Below the pieces are notes generated by a model, which saw only the letters and a program-made list of their open reading frames with translations, made no database searches and was not told the DNA's origin. Made by a program: the position numbers and the translations under genes. DNA of 17,271 bases from Thermoplasmatota archaeon (lineage in GTDB: Archaea; Thermoplasmatota; Thermoplasmata; RBG-16-68-12; JAGMCJ01). Position 1 is the first letter of the stretch, and the number at the start of each line of letters is the position of its first letter. Positions 1-7,142 of this stretch are shown here, piece by piece. The stretch covers positions 1 to 17,271 of the forward strand of contig JAJISH010000446.1 in NCBI GenBank assembly GCA_022848825.1, read 5' to 3'.

Positions 1-26
1 CTTATTCTGATCGGTATCGGAATAAG
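1..26. repeat. Near-perfect palindrome (11-bp stem, 4-nt loop)
   Basis: Positions 1-11 pair with 16-26: CTTATTC pairs with GAATAAG, then one T.G pair, then GAT with ATC, leaving the loop CGGT. It lies in non-coding sequence at the window edge and no T-run follows on the + strand. It could be a protein-binding operator or an RNA hairpin of a gene to the left. The sequence shows the symmetry only; the role is unknown. Confidence 0.6.
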
Positions 27-247
27 AATATTGATTGAGCATTTGGCTTGATGGACCCTGCCCTGCTCACAAGATGGCTGACAGGTGGCGGAGCACGGGA
101 ATCCACGCCATTCCCCGAGTTCCCAAGGAATGAAGGGAGACTTGAGGTCAATGGAAAGTGTCGCGGTTCATTATCCAATGCGACAGAAGCCGTACACGAT
201 ACCAGAAGACTGAGAGGCGGCTAGCGATGATAATAGTCGGAACACTG

Positions 248-1405
248 TCAACGACGACGTTTCGCAAGAATCCTCTTCATCCAGACCATGATCACTATTC
301 CAAGCAGAGTGAGTAGCGCCGAGGCAAGATACAAGGGTCCCACTCCCATGGAGAAATAAACACCAGCGAAGAGCACGGGAGAAATGGCGTAGCCCGCAAA
401 CCTGGAGCTGTTGAAGAGAGAGGCCACGGCTCCCCGCCGCTCGGGGACTATCTCGACCGTCAACGTGAGCAGCGAGGCCCAAATCGCCGCTGCAGCGCAA
501 CCGACGACCACCATGGCAAGAATGAAGCCCCAGAATCCCGAGGCGAAGTAGAAGATGAGCATCCCCACGGACGTGAAGACGAAGCCTATCGAGGCCGTCC
601 TAAACCGCCCGATCTTGTCGACGAGCATGCCCGCAAAGGGAGAGATGATCACTCCGCCAATGCCACCAGAGAAGAGTACAACGCCGATGGTCGCGGGATC
701 GTAGAAGTATGGATTGATTGAGAGCGCGTCTGCGGTGTAGGAGATGACACCGATGAAGACGAAGAAGGTGAGAAATCCCGCCGCGCAAAGGGCTATGACG
801 GCCGGGTCGGTCGCTATCTTGCGGATCGAAACATCGGACTTCTGGCGGGTGTGCTTCTCCTCTCCGCCGCGGAAGGCGACCTGTATGGCGACGAAGACGA
901 GCACCGCGAGCAAGGCGATGAGATAGAACGTCCACCGCCAGTCGATCGTGTTCATGAACCCTGCGATGAGCGGGCCAGTGGACACCGCTCCGGCAGTCAC
1001 GGCCCCGAAGATGCCCATGGAGACGCCGCGCCTGTCATCACGCGTAAAGTCTCCGACGATGGCGTGAAGGACGGGCGTCACGAATGCGAACCCGAGGCCT
1101 TGCACGAACCTCCCGCCCAGGAAGGCATTGATATCTGGAGCCCAGCCGCAGAGGAACGATCCGACGGAGTATATCAGGAAACCCGAGGCGACGACCGCCT
1201 TCCGACCCAGATGATCCGATATCGTTCCGGAGAAGAGCTGGAAGAGGACGAACGGGATCATATAGACGGGAATGGAGAGGAGAATCTGTTCGATTCCGAC
1301 TCCGTATGCATCCTTGAGAGGTTCGATCAGCGCAAGGATCGTGTTCCCCGCGAGCGGGCCGATGAACCCGCCCGCATAGGCCACGAGAAGCCGCCTGTCA
1401 ACCAC
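248..1405 (-). CDS. Major facilitator superfamily transporter (DHA1/drug-efflux-like)
   Basis: An integral membrane transporter of 385 residues, the usual length for a 12-helix MFS permease. Visible family marks are motif A in the loop after helix 2 (GTISDHLGRK, residues 60-69), an Arg followed by VQGLG in helix 4 (99-104), a motif-C-like GPLIAG stretch (144-149) typical of proton antiporters, a WRWTFY segment (157-162), a charged central loop around 180-198 between the two six-helix halves, and a weaker motif A copy in the second half (GMLVDKIGR, 259-267). The substrate cannot be read from sequence; a drug:H+ antiporter role is an inference from motif C. The start is GTG, with a TATA-like box about 28 nt upstream, which fits a leaderless mRNA. 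The gene is divergent from radB with 72 bp between them. Nothing lies downstream in the window. Confidence 0.9.
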   Translation of the reverse strand: MVDRRLLVAYAGGFIGPLAGNTILALIEPLKDAYGVGIEQILLSIPVYMIPFVLFQLFSGTISDHLGRKAVVASGFLIYSVGSFLCGWAPDINAFLGGRFVQGLGFAFVTPVLHAIVGDFTRDDRRGVSMGIFGAVTAGAVSTGPLIAGFMNTIDWRWTFYLIALLAVLVFVAIQVAFRGGEEKHTRQKSDVSIRKIATDPAVIALCAAGFLTFFVFIGVISYTADALSINPYFYDPATIGVVLFSGGIGGVIISPFAGMLVDKIGRFRTASIGFVFTSVGMLIFYFASGFWGFILAMVVVGCAAAAIWASLLTLTVEIVPERRGAVASLFNSSRFAGYAISPVLFAGVYFSMGVGPLYLASALLTLLGIVIMVWMKRILAKRRR

Positions 1406-1427
1406 GCCACGGAAAAAGGAATGAACC

Positions 1428-1436
1428 CCATATAGA
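1428..1436 (-). promoter_or_regulatory. TATA-like box of the MFS gene
   Basis: On the minus strand the sequence reads TCTATATGG. Its centre is about 27 nt ahead of the GTG at 1405, the spacing expected for a leaderless archaeal transcript. It shares a 72-bp divergent region with the radB promoter. Confidence 0.4.
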
Positions 1437-1448
1437 CTTGCGGTTCAG

Positions 1449-1456
1449 TTAAATAC
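1449..1456 (+). promoter_or_regulatory. TATA-like box of radB
   Basis: TTAAATAC is centred about 25 nt ahead of the radB GTG at 1478. No Shine-Dalgarno sequence is visible, so the mRNA is probably leaderless. Confidence 0.5.
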
Positions 1457-1477
1457 GCTCCTGACCTTTTCGTACAT

Positions 1478-2140
1478 GTGAAGTTCCCGCTGGAATGCAG
1501 TACCATCGACGAGATGCTGGCTGGAGGGATCGAGGGCAGTTGCATAACCCTCATCTACGGGGAGGGCGGCAGCGGCAAGACCAACTTCGTCCTGCAGCTC
1601 GCGAGGAACATCGCCCGCGAGAAGAAGGTGCTGTTCATCGACACCGAGGGCGTCTCCATCGAGCGGCTGAAGCAGATGAGCGGGGACGAGCACGAGCATA
1701 TCCTGAAGAACATCCTTTTCTCCGAGCCGTACACGTTCAGCGAGCAGCGGAAGATCGTCGAGAAAGCGACCAACCTCGCGGAGAAGAACAAGGACGTCGG
1801 CGGAATAATCGTCGATTCCGCCACGACATACTACAGGCTGACGAGGCTCCAGAACGAGTTCCGGGAGAGGAAGAACCTCGCGGACCAGGTGACGAAGCTG
1901 CTTAGGATCTCGCGGACCCGTGACATTCCCGTCGTGCTCACGAGCCAGGTCTACACGGACATAAAGACGGGAACGTACGAGCCCCTGGGCGGTCATATGC
2001 TCTCGCACAACGCGAAGACGATAATCAGCCTCGAGAAGACGGGACCGCACATGCGGCAAGCGGTTCTGATGAAGCACAGGCACCTGGCAGAGGGACTGGT
2101 GGCTCCCTTCACGCTCACAGATAAGGGCCTTGAGTGCTAG
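1478..2140 (+). CDS. radB: RadB, archaeal RecA/RadA paralogue
   Basis: A RecA-family ATPase of 220 residues, consisting of the ATPase core without the N-terminal DNA-binding domain of RadA; this is the size of archaeal RadB. Walker A is GEGGSGKT (28-35), Walker B is IIVDS (110-114), and the C-terminal LGGHMLSHNAK stretch matches the RadB family pattern. RadB is thought to act as an accessory protein in homologous recombination, with weak ATPase activity and DNA binding. The GTG start is chosen because the overlapping ATG at 1476 is followed at once by a stop and because a TATA-like box sits 25 nt upstream. The end interlocks with the convergent GTPase gene: the two stop codons share CTAG at 2137-2140. 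Assignment as RadB rather than a KaiC-like protein rests on length and the C-terminal motif. Confidence 0.92.
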   Translation: MKFPLECSTIDEMLAGGIEGSCITLIYGEGGSGKTNFVLQLARNIAREKKVLFIDTEGVSIERLKQMSGDEHEHILKNILFSEPYTFSEQRKIVEKATNLAEKNKDVGGIIVDSATTYYRLTRLQNEFRERKNLADQVTKLLRISRTRDIPVVLTSQVYTDIKTGTYEPLGGHMLSHNAKTIISLEKTGPHMRQAVLMKHRHLAEGLVAPFTLTDKGLEC

Positions 2141-2958
2141 GCGGTCATCTTTTCGACGATTTCCCTTTCTTGGTGGCTCTCCAGAATGCTCATCGCCAGG
2201 TCGTGGAAGGCCTCCTCCACGTTGTCGCCCGTCCTGGCGCTCGTGAAAGTGACGCCCGAGCCCGCATTGATCGCCTCCATGACGTCGTCCCTGCTGAACT
2301 CGAATTCATCGTGCTGGTCGGCCTTGTTCACCAGAATGTGTATGGGCACGTCCCCGGCGACCTCGAGGCCGTCGTCGATCCAGCCCTCCAGTCCTTCGAG
2401 CGTGGACTTCTTGGTCACGTCGCAGACGGCGATTATGCCCTGTGCCCCGTGGACGTACGAGCTCATCAGTAGGTCGGCCAGGCCCTTGTTCCCCATGATG
2501 TCCCACACGGTCATGTCCACGCGGATTTCCCTTCCGTCGCGGGGATGCTCCAGGACGAGCGCCTTCTTTGAGACTTTCGAGCCCATCGTCTTGAGGTACC
2601 CGTCATCGAACTGGTCGAGCACGTATCTCCTGATCAGACTGCTCTTGCCCACCGCTTTGTCGCCGATGAGGCAGACCTTCATCTTGATCCTGTCCTCGTT
2701 TCCGATCTCCATAGTCGAGAATCTGTGTTCCATTCCCATCCCTTCCAAGGCTAGCTTCACGTTTAGGAGCTTCTCCGTGACGTCCTTTAGGGCGACTGGG
2801 TCGTTCTCTGTGTCCTTGGGCCATTTCATTATGAAGGCGGATTTCCCCTTGAGAGGGACCCATTCGTCGTCCTTCATCACGTCGATGAGCTCGTCTGGAA
2901 GAGCGCCGTTCTCCTCCAGAAGCAGGCATGTGACCATCTCGCGCATCTGACCTACCAC
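2137..2958 (-). CDS. Ras/Rab-like small GTPase with N-terminal extension
   Basis: A protein of 273 residues whose last 180 form a Ras-superfamily G domain. G1 is GDKAVGKS (99-106), the likely G2 threonine is T124, G3 is WDIMGNK (152-158), G4 is NKAD (211-214) and G5 is TSARTG (239-244). Asn157 stands where Ras has catalytic Gln61, so intrinsic GTP hydrolysis may be altered. There is no C-terminal cysteine for lipid attachment. Residues 1-90 form an acidic extension that I do not recognise. Archaeal GTPases of this type are poorly characterised, and no cellular partner can be named. The start shown is GTG; the in-frame ATG at 2946 is a serious alternative because AGGT precedes it by 4 nt. A TATA-like box lies at 2985-2993. 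The gene follows the isoprenoid operon on the same strand but probably has its own promoter. Confidence 0.88.
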   Translation of the reverse strand: MVGQMREMVTCLLLEENGALPDELIDVMKDDEWVPLKGKSAFIMKWPKDTENDPVALKDVTEKLLNVKLALEGMGMEHRFSTMEIGNEDRIKMKVCLIGDKAVGKSSLIRRYVLDQFDDGYLKTMGSKVSKKALVLEHPRDGREIRVDMTVWDIMGNKGLADLLMSSYVHGAQGIIAVCDVTKKSTLEGLEGWIDDGLEVAGDVPIHILVNKADQHDEFEFSRDDVMEAINAGSGVTFTSARTGDNVEEAFHDLAMSILESHQEREIVEKMTA

Positions 2959-2984
2959 TCCAGTGTGTAAGTCGTGCCGATTGG

Positions 2985-2993
2985 ATTATATCT
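2985..2993 (-). promoter_or_regulatory. TATA-like box of the GTPase gene
   Basis: GATATAATC on the minus strand predicts transcription from near 2964. The leader would be about 6 nt to the GTG at 2958 or about 18 nt to the ATG at 2946. It lies between the GGPP synthase stop and the GTPase start. Confidence 0.5.
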
Positions 2994-3035
2994 TCATTTC
3001 CGCGCAGTTATCGGGTCTGATAACGACCTGGCTGG

Positions 3036-4073
3036 TCACTTCTCCCTCGAAAGCATATGGTCGGACGCGATCTGCATGTTTTCCCTGAGCGGCGACGGGA
3101 GCTCCTCCAGCGTCTGGTTGCACTTGACGAGGAACTCCTGCGCGATGTCTTCTGCCCGTTCTTGCGCCCCGTGCTTCCTGAATATCTCGAAGGCCCTCTG
3201 CACGTCTGCGTCGCTGGTGTCGGCGCGCGGCCTGTCCAGTATCGTGAAGAGCTCCTCCCTCTCCTCGTCCGTGCACCGCTCCGAGGCTATCACGACGAGC
3301 AGGCTCCTCTTCCCCTCCTTCACGTCGGAACCCTTCTGGCCTCTGCCCTTTCCCATGGTCATGTCGATTACGTCGTCCCTGATCTGGAACACGGGACCGA
3401 TGTGCTTGCCGTAGCTCTCCAGCGTGTCGAGGACGTCCTCCGATGCCCCGCCAATGACCGCTCCGCCCTGCACCGGGCATGCCAGGTAGTAGCCGGTCTT
3501 CTGGATGACGGTCTCAAGGTACTCGTCCACGGTGAGGTCATTCCTCTGGCGGGCCGAGATGTCCATCGCTTGGCCCTCGCCCGTGTGGCTGACGGTGTCC
3601 GTCAGGAGCTTCAGGAGCCGAAGAACGCGGTTCTCCCCGACGCCCCGCTCCAGCGTCCCGAGGGCCGCCTCGTACATCTTCGAAAAGAGGTAGTCGCCCA
3701 CGTTGATCCCATGGTCGACCCCGTACTCCTTCCAAACCGAGGGGCGGTCGTGCCTGAAGTCGTCCCCGTCCTGGATGTCATCGTGCGTGAGGAGGAAGTT
3801 GTGCAGGAGCTCCGATGCCACGGCAAAGGGCATCGCCTGCTCGACCGTCCCGCCCAGGCTCTCGCAGGCCAGTAGGGCAAGGACAGGTCTGATCCTCTTC
3901 CCGCGGTGCTTCCTGTCCTCGACGTCCAGGCCGAGAGAGTAGAACATCGCGTCGTGCAGGTTGGGCACCTGCCTCTTGACCTCCAGGAGCGTCTCCATCT
4001 CCCGCTCGACTGGCGGTACCATCTCGGCGAGATAGGCCTCGAAATCGTCCACCGTCCTTCCCTGAGGACTCAA
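3036..4073 (-). CDS. idsA: Geranylgeranyl diphosphate synthase (trans-prenyltransferase)
   Basis: Condenses IPP with allylic diphosphates to make the C20 precursor of archaeal lipids. The 345-residue protein has the GKR substrate-binding motif (58-60), the first Asp-rich motif DDIQD (98-102) and the second Asp-rich motif DDVID (233-237), both of which bind Mg-diphosphate. Phe93, the fifth residue before the first Asp-rich motif, is the bulky residue known in archaeal-type GGPP synthases to help set chain length, so GGPP is the expected product; this is inference. The start is TTG, supported by GGAGG with 7 nt spacing and by a TTGA overlap with the stop of the isomerase gene, indicating translational coupling. 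It is the last gene of the IPK-Fni-IdsA operon. Confidence 0.93.
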   Translation of the reverse strand: MSPQGRTVDDFEAYLAEMVPPVEREMETLLEVKRQVPNLHDAMFYSLGLDVEDRKHRGKRIRPVLALLACESLGGTVEQAMPFAVASELLHNFLLTHDDIQDGDDFRHDRPSVWKEYGVDHGINVGDYLFSKMYEAALGTLERGVGENRVLRLLKLLTDTVSHTGEGQAMDISARQRNDLTVDEYLETVIQKTGYYLACPVQGGAVIGGASEDVLDTLESYGKHIGPVFQIRDDVIDMTMGKGRGQKGSDVKEGKRSLLVVIASERCTDEEREELFTILDRPRADTSDADVQRAFEIFRKHGAQERAEDIAQEFLVKCNQTLEELPSPLRENMQIASDHMLSREK

Positions 4074-5131
4074 CCGAGAACCTCCGTCTCCTTGAACCAG
4101 CCGGCCGTGTTACCCTGAACGACGTACTCCCTTGTGGCAAGCTCCTCCACGTCTGACGAGCCTGTAAGGAACATGGCCGCCCGCAGCTCGTTGATTATCG
4201 CCGTGAGCTCGGACTCGACGGCCTTGTGCGACTCCTTCGCCGCTGGCAGGAGGCGGGACGCCATTCCCGCGCAGGAGGCCCCCAGAGCGACCGCTCGAGC
4301 GACGTCCAGGCCGTTCTGGACACCGCCCGTGGCGATGACGGGGAGCCCCACGTTCGCCCAGATGACGGAGACGGGTGTCGGGATGCCCCAGTTCCAGTAC
4401 AGCTTTCCGAGGTCCTGCTTCCTCTGATCGTTGACCTTCTTCGCGCGATAGAACTCGACTGCCGACCAGCTGGTCCCACCGAGCCCGCCGACGTCTATGC
4501 CCACGACGCCCGCCTTCTTCAGTGCGATGGCGACGTCACGGGAGATCCCCGCCCCGGTCTCCTTGGCCAGGATGGGGAAGACCCTGGCGATGGCGGATAT
4601 TGCCTTCAGGGAACCCTTCGCCTTCAGCTCGCCCTCGGGCTGCGCGATCTCCTGAAGGAAGTTCAGATGAACCGCCAGAACGTCCGCGTCGATCATTGTC
4701 ACGGCCCTCTGCACATCCTCGAGGTCCAAAAGCTCCTCACCGGGCTGTGAGATGAGCTGCGGCGCGCCCACGTTGCTGATCACGAGCGGGATCTCGTGCT
4801 CCTTGAGGACGGAGAAGGTGTCTTCCAGTGTCGGATCCGCCAGCGCCTGTCTCTGGCTCCCGACGCCCATGCCGATGCCAACGGCGGCGGCGGCCTTCGC
4901 GAGGTTCTCGTTTATCTTCCTGGCCTCCTTGAACCCGCCTGTCATGGCGGATATGATGAGCGGGGCGGACAGCGTCTTCCCGAAGATCTCGATGCCTGCG
5001 TCTATCTCATCCACATCGATCTCGGGCAAGGCCTTGTGAACGAGGACGATGTCGTCCCAGTAGCGGTAATCAGCGTCAACGTCCTCTTCCGAAACAATCT
5101 CAACGTGTTCCCTCTTCCTGTTCTGAGTCAT
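4070..5131 (-). CDS. fni: Type 2 isopentenyl-diphosphate isomerase (FMN)
   Basis: Interconverts IPP and DMAPP using reduced FMN and Mg2+ in the cytoplasm. The 353 residues cover the full TIM-barrel family length. Visible signatures are RKREH near the N-terminus (5-9), MTGG (63-66), HLNFLQE (155-161, holding the conserved Gln and Glu of the active site), GGLGGTSW (215-222) and the phosphate-binding ATGG (267-270). The ATG at 5131 is preceded by GAGGAGATAGA, a good ribosome-binding site inside the end of the upstream kinase gene; only 1 nt separates the two genes. The next gene starts inside this stop codon. Placement between IPK and GGPP synthase agrees with its role in supplying DMAPP. Confidence 0.95.
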   Translation of the reverse strand: MTQNRKREHVEIVSEEDVDADYRYWDDIVLVHKALPEIDVDEIDAGIEIFGKTLSAPLIISAMTGGFKEARKINENLAKAAAAVGIGMGVGSQRQALADPTLEDTFSVLKEHEIPLVISNVGAPQLISQPGEELLDLEDVQRAVTMIDADVLAVHLNFLQEIAQPEGELKAKGSLKAISAIARVFPILAKETGAGISRDVAIALKKAGVVGIDVGGLGGTSWSAVEFYRAKKVNDQRKQDLGKLYWNWGIPTPVSVIWANVGLPVIATGGVQNGLDVARAVALGASCAGMASRLLPAAKESHKAVESELTAIINELRAAMFLTGSSDVEELATREYVVQGNTAGWFKETEVLG

Positions 5132-5132
5132 T

Positions 5133-5903
5133 CTATCTCCTCGATATCTGGGTCCCGGGAGCGCCGTGCCCCATGAGGAACTTCATGAGCCTGCCATCCA
5201 CGCCGCCGTTGATGACCCACGTCTCCACTCCCATGTCAGCGATGTCGAACATGAGCCTGAGCTTCCTGAATATGCCACCGGTCACGTCGGCCCGTGCGGT
5301 CTCGCCCTCGATCGTCTTGAACGTGTCCCAGTCAAGCTGCTCGATGGGCTTCTCGCCCTCCGCGGGCGGATAGCTCGAGTACACGCCATCGGTATCGGTC
5401 GCGAACACCGCCTTCTCCGGCTTGAACTCCCGCGATAGCCACAGCATCAGGTCATCGCCCGAGCATATGGCGAACTTCTTCTCCGTGTCGAGAACGACGT
5501 CGCCGAAGGTCACCGGCATCAGGTCCAGGCGGACGTATTCCTTGAAGGGCTGGTAGTCGATCGACTCCAATGTGCCGTCGTTTAGGCGGACGATCGAGCT
5601 CGGCGGCAGAGAAACGGGCTTGAGCCCCTCCGCGATCAGGGCGTCCATCACCATGAGGTTCAGCGTCTTCACGTCCCTCTGGACGTGCGATACTCCCGGG
5701 AGCTGCTTGTCGTTCAGGTATCCGTCCTCCAGCTTGTGTTCCTTCGCGAGGATGTGACCGAACGAGCCCGCACCGTGGACGAGGATCATCTCCACGCCCG
5801 ACATGCATATCTCCTGTGCGAGGACCCTCATCCTGTCCGTCCGGAAGGTCTTCAGCCGCGCCTTGTCGGTTATCAGGCTCCCGCCGAGTTTGACCAGCAT
5901 CAT
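5133..5903 (-). CDS. ipk: Isopentenyl phosphate kinase
   Basis: An amino acid kinase-fold enzyme that phosphorylates isopentenyl phosphate to IPP, the last step of the archaeal alternative mevalonate pathway. From the chosen start it has 256 residues. It shows KLGGS (5-9), HGAGSFGH (43-50) with His50 at the position of the catalytic His that marks IPK, SGDD (148-151), a TDTDG segment (169-173) and DVTGG (206-210). The reading frame is open to an ATG at 5942, but a TATA-like box at 5941-5948 overlaps that codon and the family normally begins two residues before the MLVKLGG strand, so ATG 5903 (or 5900) is preferred. It is the first gene of the operon with the IPP isomerase and GGPP synthase. 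Confidence 0.93.
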   Translation of the reverse strand: MMLVKLGGSLITDKARLKTFRTDRMRVLAQEICMSGVEMILVHGAGSFGHILAKEHKLEDGYLNDKQLPGVSHVQRDVKTLNLMVMDALIAEGLKPVSLPPSSIVRLNDGTLESIDYQPFKEYVRLDLMPVTFGDVVLDTEKKFAICSGDDLMLWLSREFKPEKAVFATDTDGVYSSYPPAEGEKPIEQLDWDTFKTIEGETARADVTGGIFRKLRLMFDIADMGVETWVINGGVDGRLMKFLMGHGAPGTQISRR

Positions 5904-5940
5904 TGAACGTACCCTGCCTGCGGGGAAAAACATCTCATCC

Positions 5941-5948
5941 ATTAATAA
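5941..5948 (-). promoter_or_regulatory. TATA-like box of the isoprenoid operon
   Basis: TTATTAAT on the minus strand predicts a transcript start near 5919, leaving about 16 nt before the ATG at 5903. It overlaps the more distal ATG at 5942, which argues against that start. Confidence 0.5.
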
Positions 5949-5992
5949 CCCTTTGGAGCTTCCCGTTCGAAGCTGCGCGGTCCATGGGCATG

Positions 5993-6445
5993 CTACTTGC
6001 TGAGCTCTTGTGCCACCTTCTTGGGCATCTCGTCAAAACGGTCGTCCATATGTTTGAAGCCGTCGGAAATAGTCTGTGCGAACTCCCTTCCGACCTTCTC
6101 GAGGGTTGTGCCAAGACCCTGAACGGCATCAACGCCCTTCATCAATTGCTCTGTGTGCAGGTAACCGATGAACGCGTTGATCTTCATTATGTCTCCTTCG
6201 TATCCCTTGACATCCACATTGAAACCCCTCGGATCGCCACCCAGCTTCTTGATTGTCTCGGTGTATCTGTCGACATCGTGGGGGCTACCACCGACCAGAG
6301 CCTCAACTGTCTTCTTGTCCGGAAGATTCTCTGCGAAGAAATGAGTTATGGACTGCTTCTGAGCCTCTTTCAGAAGACAGAGCCTGAATCCAGCATCTTG
6401 GATTGGGCCATCCCCTTCAGGGATCGCCAGTTTGACCTTCTTCAT
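5993..6445 (-). CDS. Acylphosphatase-like domain protein with helical C-terminal tail
   Basis: A 150-residue protein. Residues 1-68 follow the acylphosphatase pattern: the phosphate-binding loop and helix start appear as GPIQDAGFR (13-21), where Arg21 matches the catalytic Arg of GVGFR, and AENLPD (38-43) holds Asn40 at the catalytic Asn position; the TVEAL strand (46-50) then follows. Both catalytic residues are therefore kept, although the loop is altered (DAGF instead of GVGF). Acylphosphatases hydrolyse carboxyl-phosphate bonds and are usually about 90-100 residues; the extra C-terminal part of about 75 residues is charged and probably helical, with no family I recognise. The ATG at 6445 is preferred to the TTG at 6457 because of the TATA box 25-30 nt upstream. 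The gene stands alone, divergent from rpl10e. Confidence 0.65.
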   Translation of the reverse strand: MKKVKLAIPEGDGPIQDAGFRLCLLKEAQKQSITHFFAENLPDKKTVEALVGGSPHDVDRYTETIKKLGGDPRGFNVDVKGYEGDIMKINAFIGYLHTEQLMKGVDAVQGLGTTLEKVGREFAQTISDGFKHMDDRFDEMPKKVAQELSK

Positions 6446-6469
6446 CCGTAGATTCAAACGAGCTTCGGT

Positions 6470-6477
6470 TATTTATA
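6470..6477 (-). promoter_or_regulatory. TATA box of the acylphosphatase-like gene
   Basis: TATAAATA on the minus strand, one of the best matches to an archaeal TATA box in the window, is centred about 28 nt ahead of ATG 6445. This implies a leaderless transcript. Confidence 0.65.
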
Positions 6478-6553
6478 GCTGCCATCGCTTTTGTCAATCA
6501 TTCACCATCCACAACATCCAACGACCTCCGCAGAGGGCCGCGCTTCGAAGCAG

Positions 6554-6561
6554 TTATATAT
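6554..6561 (+). promoter_or_regulatory. TATA box of rpl10e
   Basis: TTATATAT is centred about 28 nt ahead of the rpl10e ATG at 6586. GGAGG at 6579-6583 is only 2 nt from that ATG, too close for normal pairing, so leaderless translation is more likely. Confidence 0.6.
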
Positions 6562-6585
6562 CCTTCGCATCTATTGATGGAGGCT

Positions 6586-7101
6586 ATGCCCAGGAAACCC
6601 GCGAGGATGTACACGCCCATACGGGGTCAGTCCTACACCCGCAAGGAGTACATGGGCGGCGTCCCCGCCCTAAGGATTACCCAGTTCGACGCGGGCAGCA
6701 GAGACAAGCACTTCCCGGTTTCCGTGACCCTCCATGCGAAGGAGGCGTGCCAAATAAGGCATATCGCCCTGGAGGCCGCCCGTGTCACGGCGAACAGGTA
6801 CATCCAGAAGCAAGCGGGAAGGGAGTACCACCTCAAGATCAGGATATACCCGCACAACGTGCTCAGGGAGAACAAGATCGCCCAGGGCGCCGGTGCGGAC
6901 AGGATATCCGAGGGAATGCGCCACGCGTTCGGGAAGGCCGTCGGGACCGCGGCCAGGATAAAGAGAGGTCAGCCCCTCATAACGCTCAGGGTCAATCACT
7001 CGAACATCCCCGATGCGAAGGAGGCCCTGAGAAAGGCGGGCGCGAAACTCCCGACACCGATAAGGATTCGGATCACTGAGAGCGAGAAGAAGTGGGTCTG
7101 A
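6586..7101 (+). CDS. rpl10e: Ribosomal protein L10e (uL16 family)
   Basis: A large-subunit protein of the archaeal/eukaryotic L10e type, equivalent to bacterial L16, placed near the peptidyl-transferase centre and the A site. The 171 residues are normal for the family. The N-terminus MPRKPARMY, the YTRKEYMGG block shortly after it, and the RIYPHNVLREN and GAGADRISEGMR segments are family hallmarks. The frame is open to TTG 6574 and ATG 6577, but the conserved N-terminus begins at 6586. It is not inside a ribosomal protein operon: it has its own promoter and is followed by a T-run and a separate promoter for the next gene. Confidence 0.96.
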   Translation: MPRKPARMYTPIRGQSYTRKEYMGGVPALRITQFDAGSRDKHFPVSVTLHAKEACQIRHIALEAARVTANRYIQKQAGREYHLKIRIYPHNVLRENKIAQGAGADRISEGMRHAFGKAVGTAARIKRGQPLITLRVNHSNIPDAKEALRKAGAKLPTPIRIRITESEKKWV

Positions 7102-7111
7102 TTCCAGCAAG

Positions 7112-7120
7112 CTTTTTTAC
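7112..7120 (+). promoter_or_regulatory. T-rich element: promoter of the next gene and possible rpl10e terminator
   Basis: CTTTTTTAC starts 10 nt after the rpl10e stop and is centred about 27 nt before ATG 7143. The spacing fits a TATA-like box for the next gene, while a run of six T is also the kind of signal that ends archaeal transcripts. Either or both roles are possible. Confidence 0.4.
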
Positions 7121-7142
7121 AGAAGAGCACCTACCTGAGCAT

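Noticed and set aside
51..224. Open frame of 57 codons (ATG to TAG) on the + strand, preceded by an A/T-rich stretch.
   Set aside because: No recognisable protein pattern, no ribosome-binding site, and a composition unlike the neighbouring coding sequence; it is probably chance.
1..247. Possible tRNA or other structured RNA (the GCGGTTCATTATCC stretch looks vaguely like a T arm).
   Set aside because: The T-loop consensus is not met and no acceptor or anticodon stem can be drawn around it.
851..1435. Long + strand open frame opposite the MFS gene.
   Set aside because: Highly charged, low-complexity translation without motifs; it is the antisense shadow of a clear membrane transporter.
5133..5942. 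Longer form of the isopentenyl phosphate kinase starting at ATG 5942.
   Set aside because: The ATG overlaps the likely TATA box and adds 13 residues that are not part of the family's N-terminal strand.
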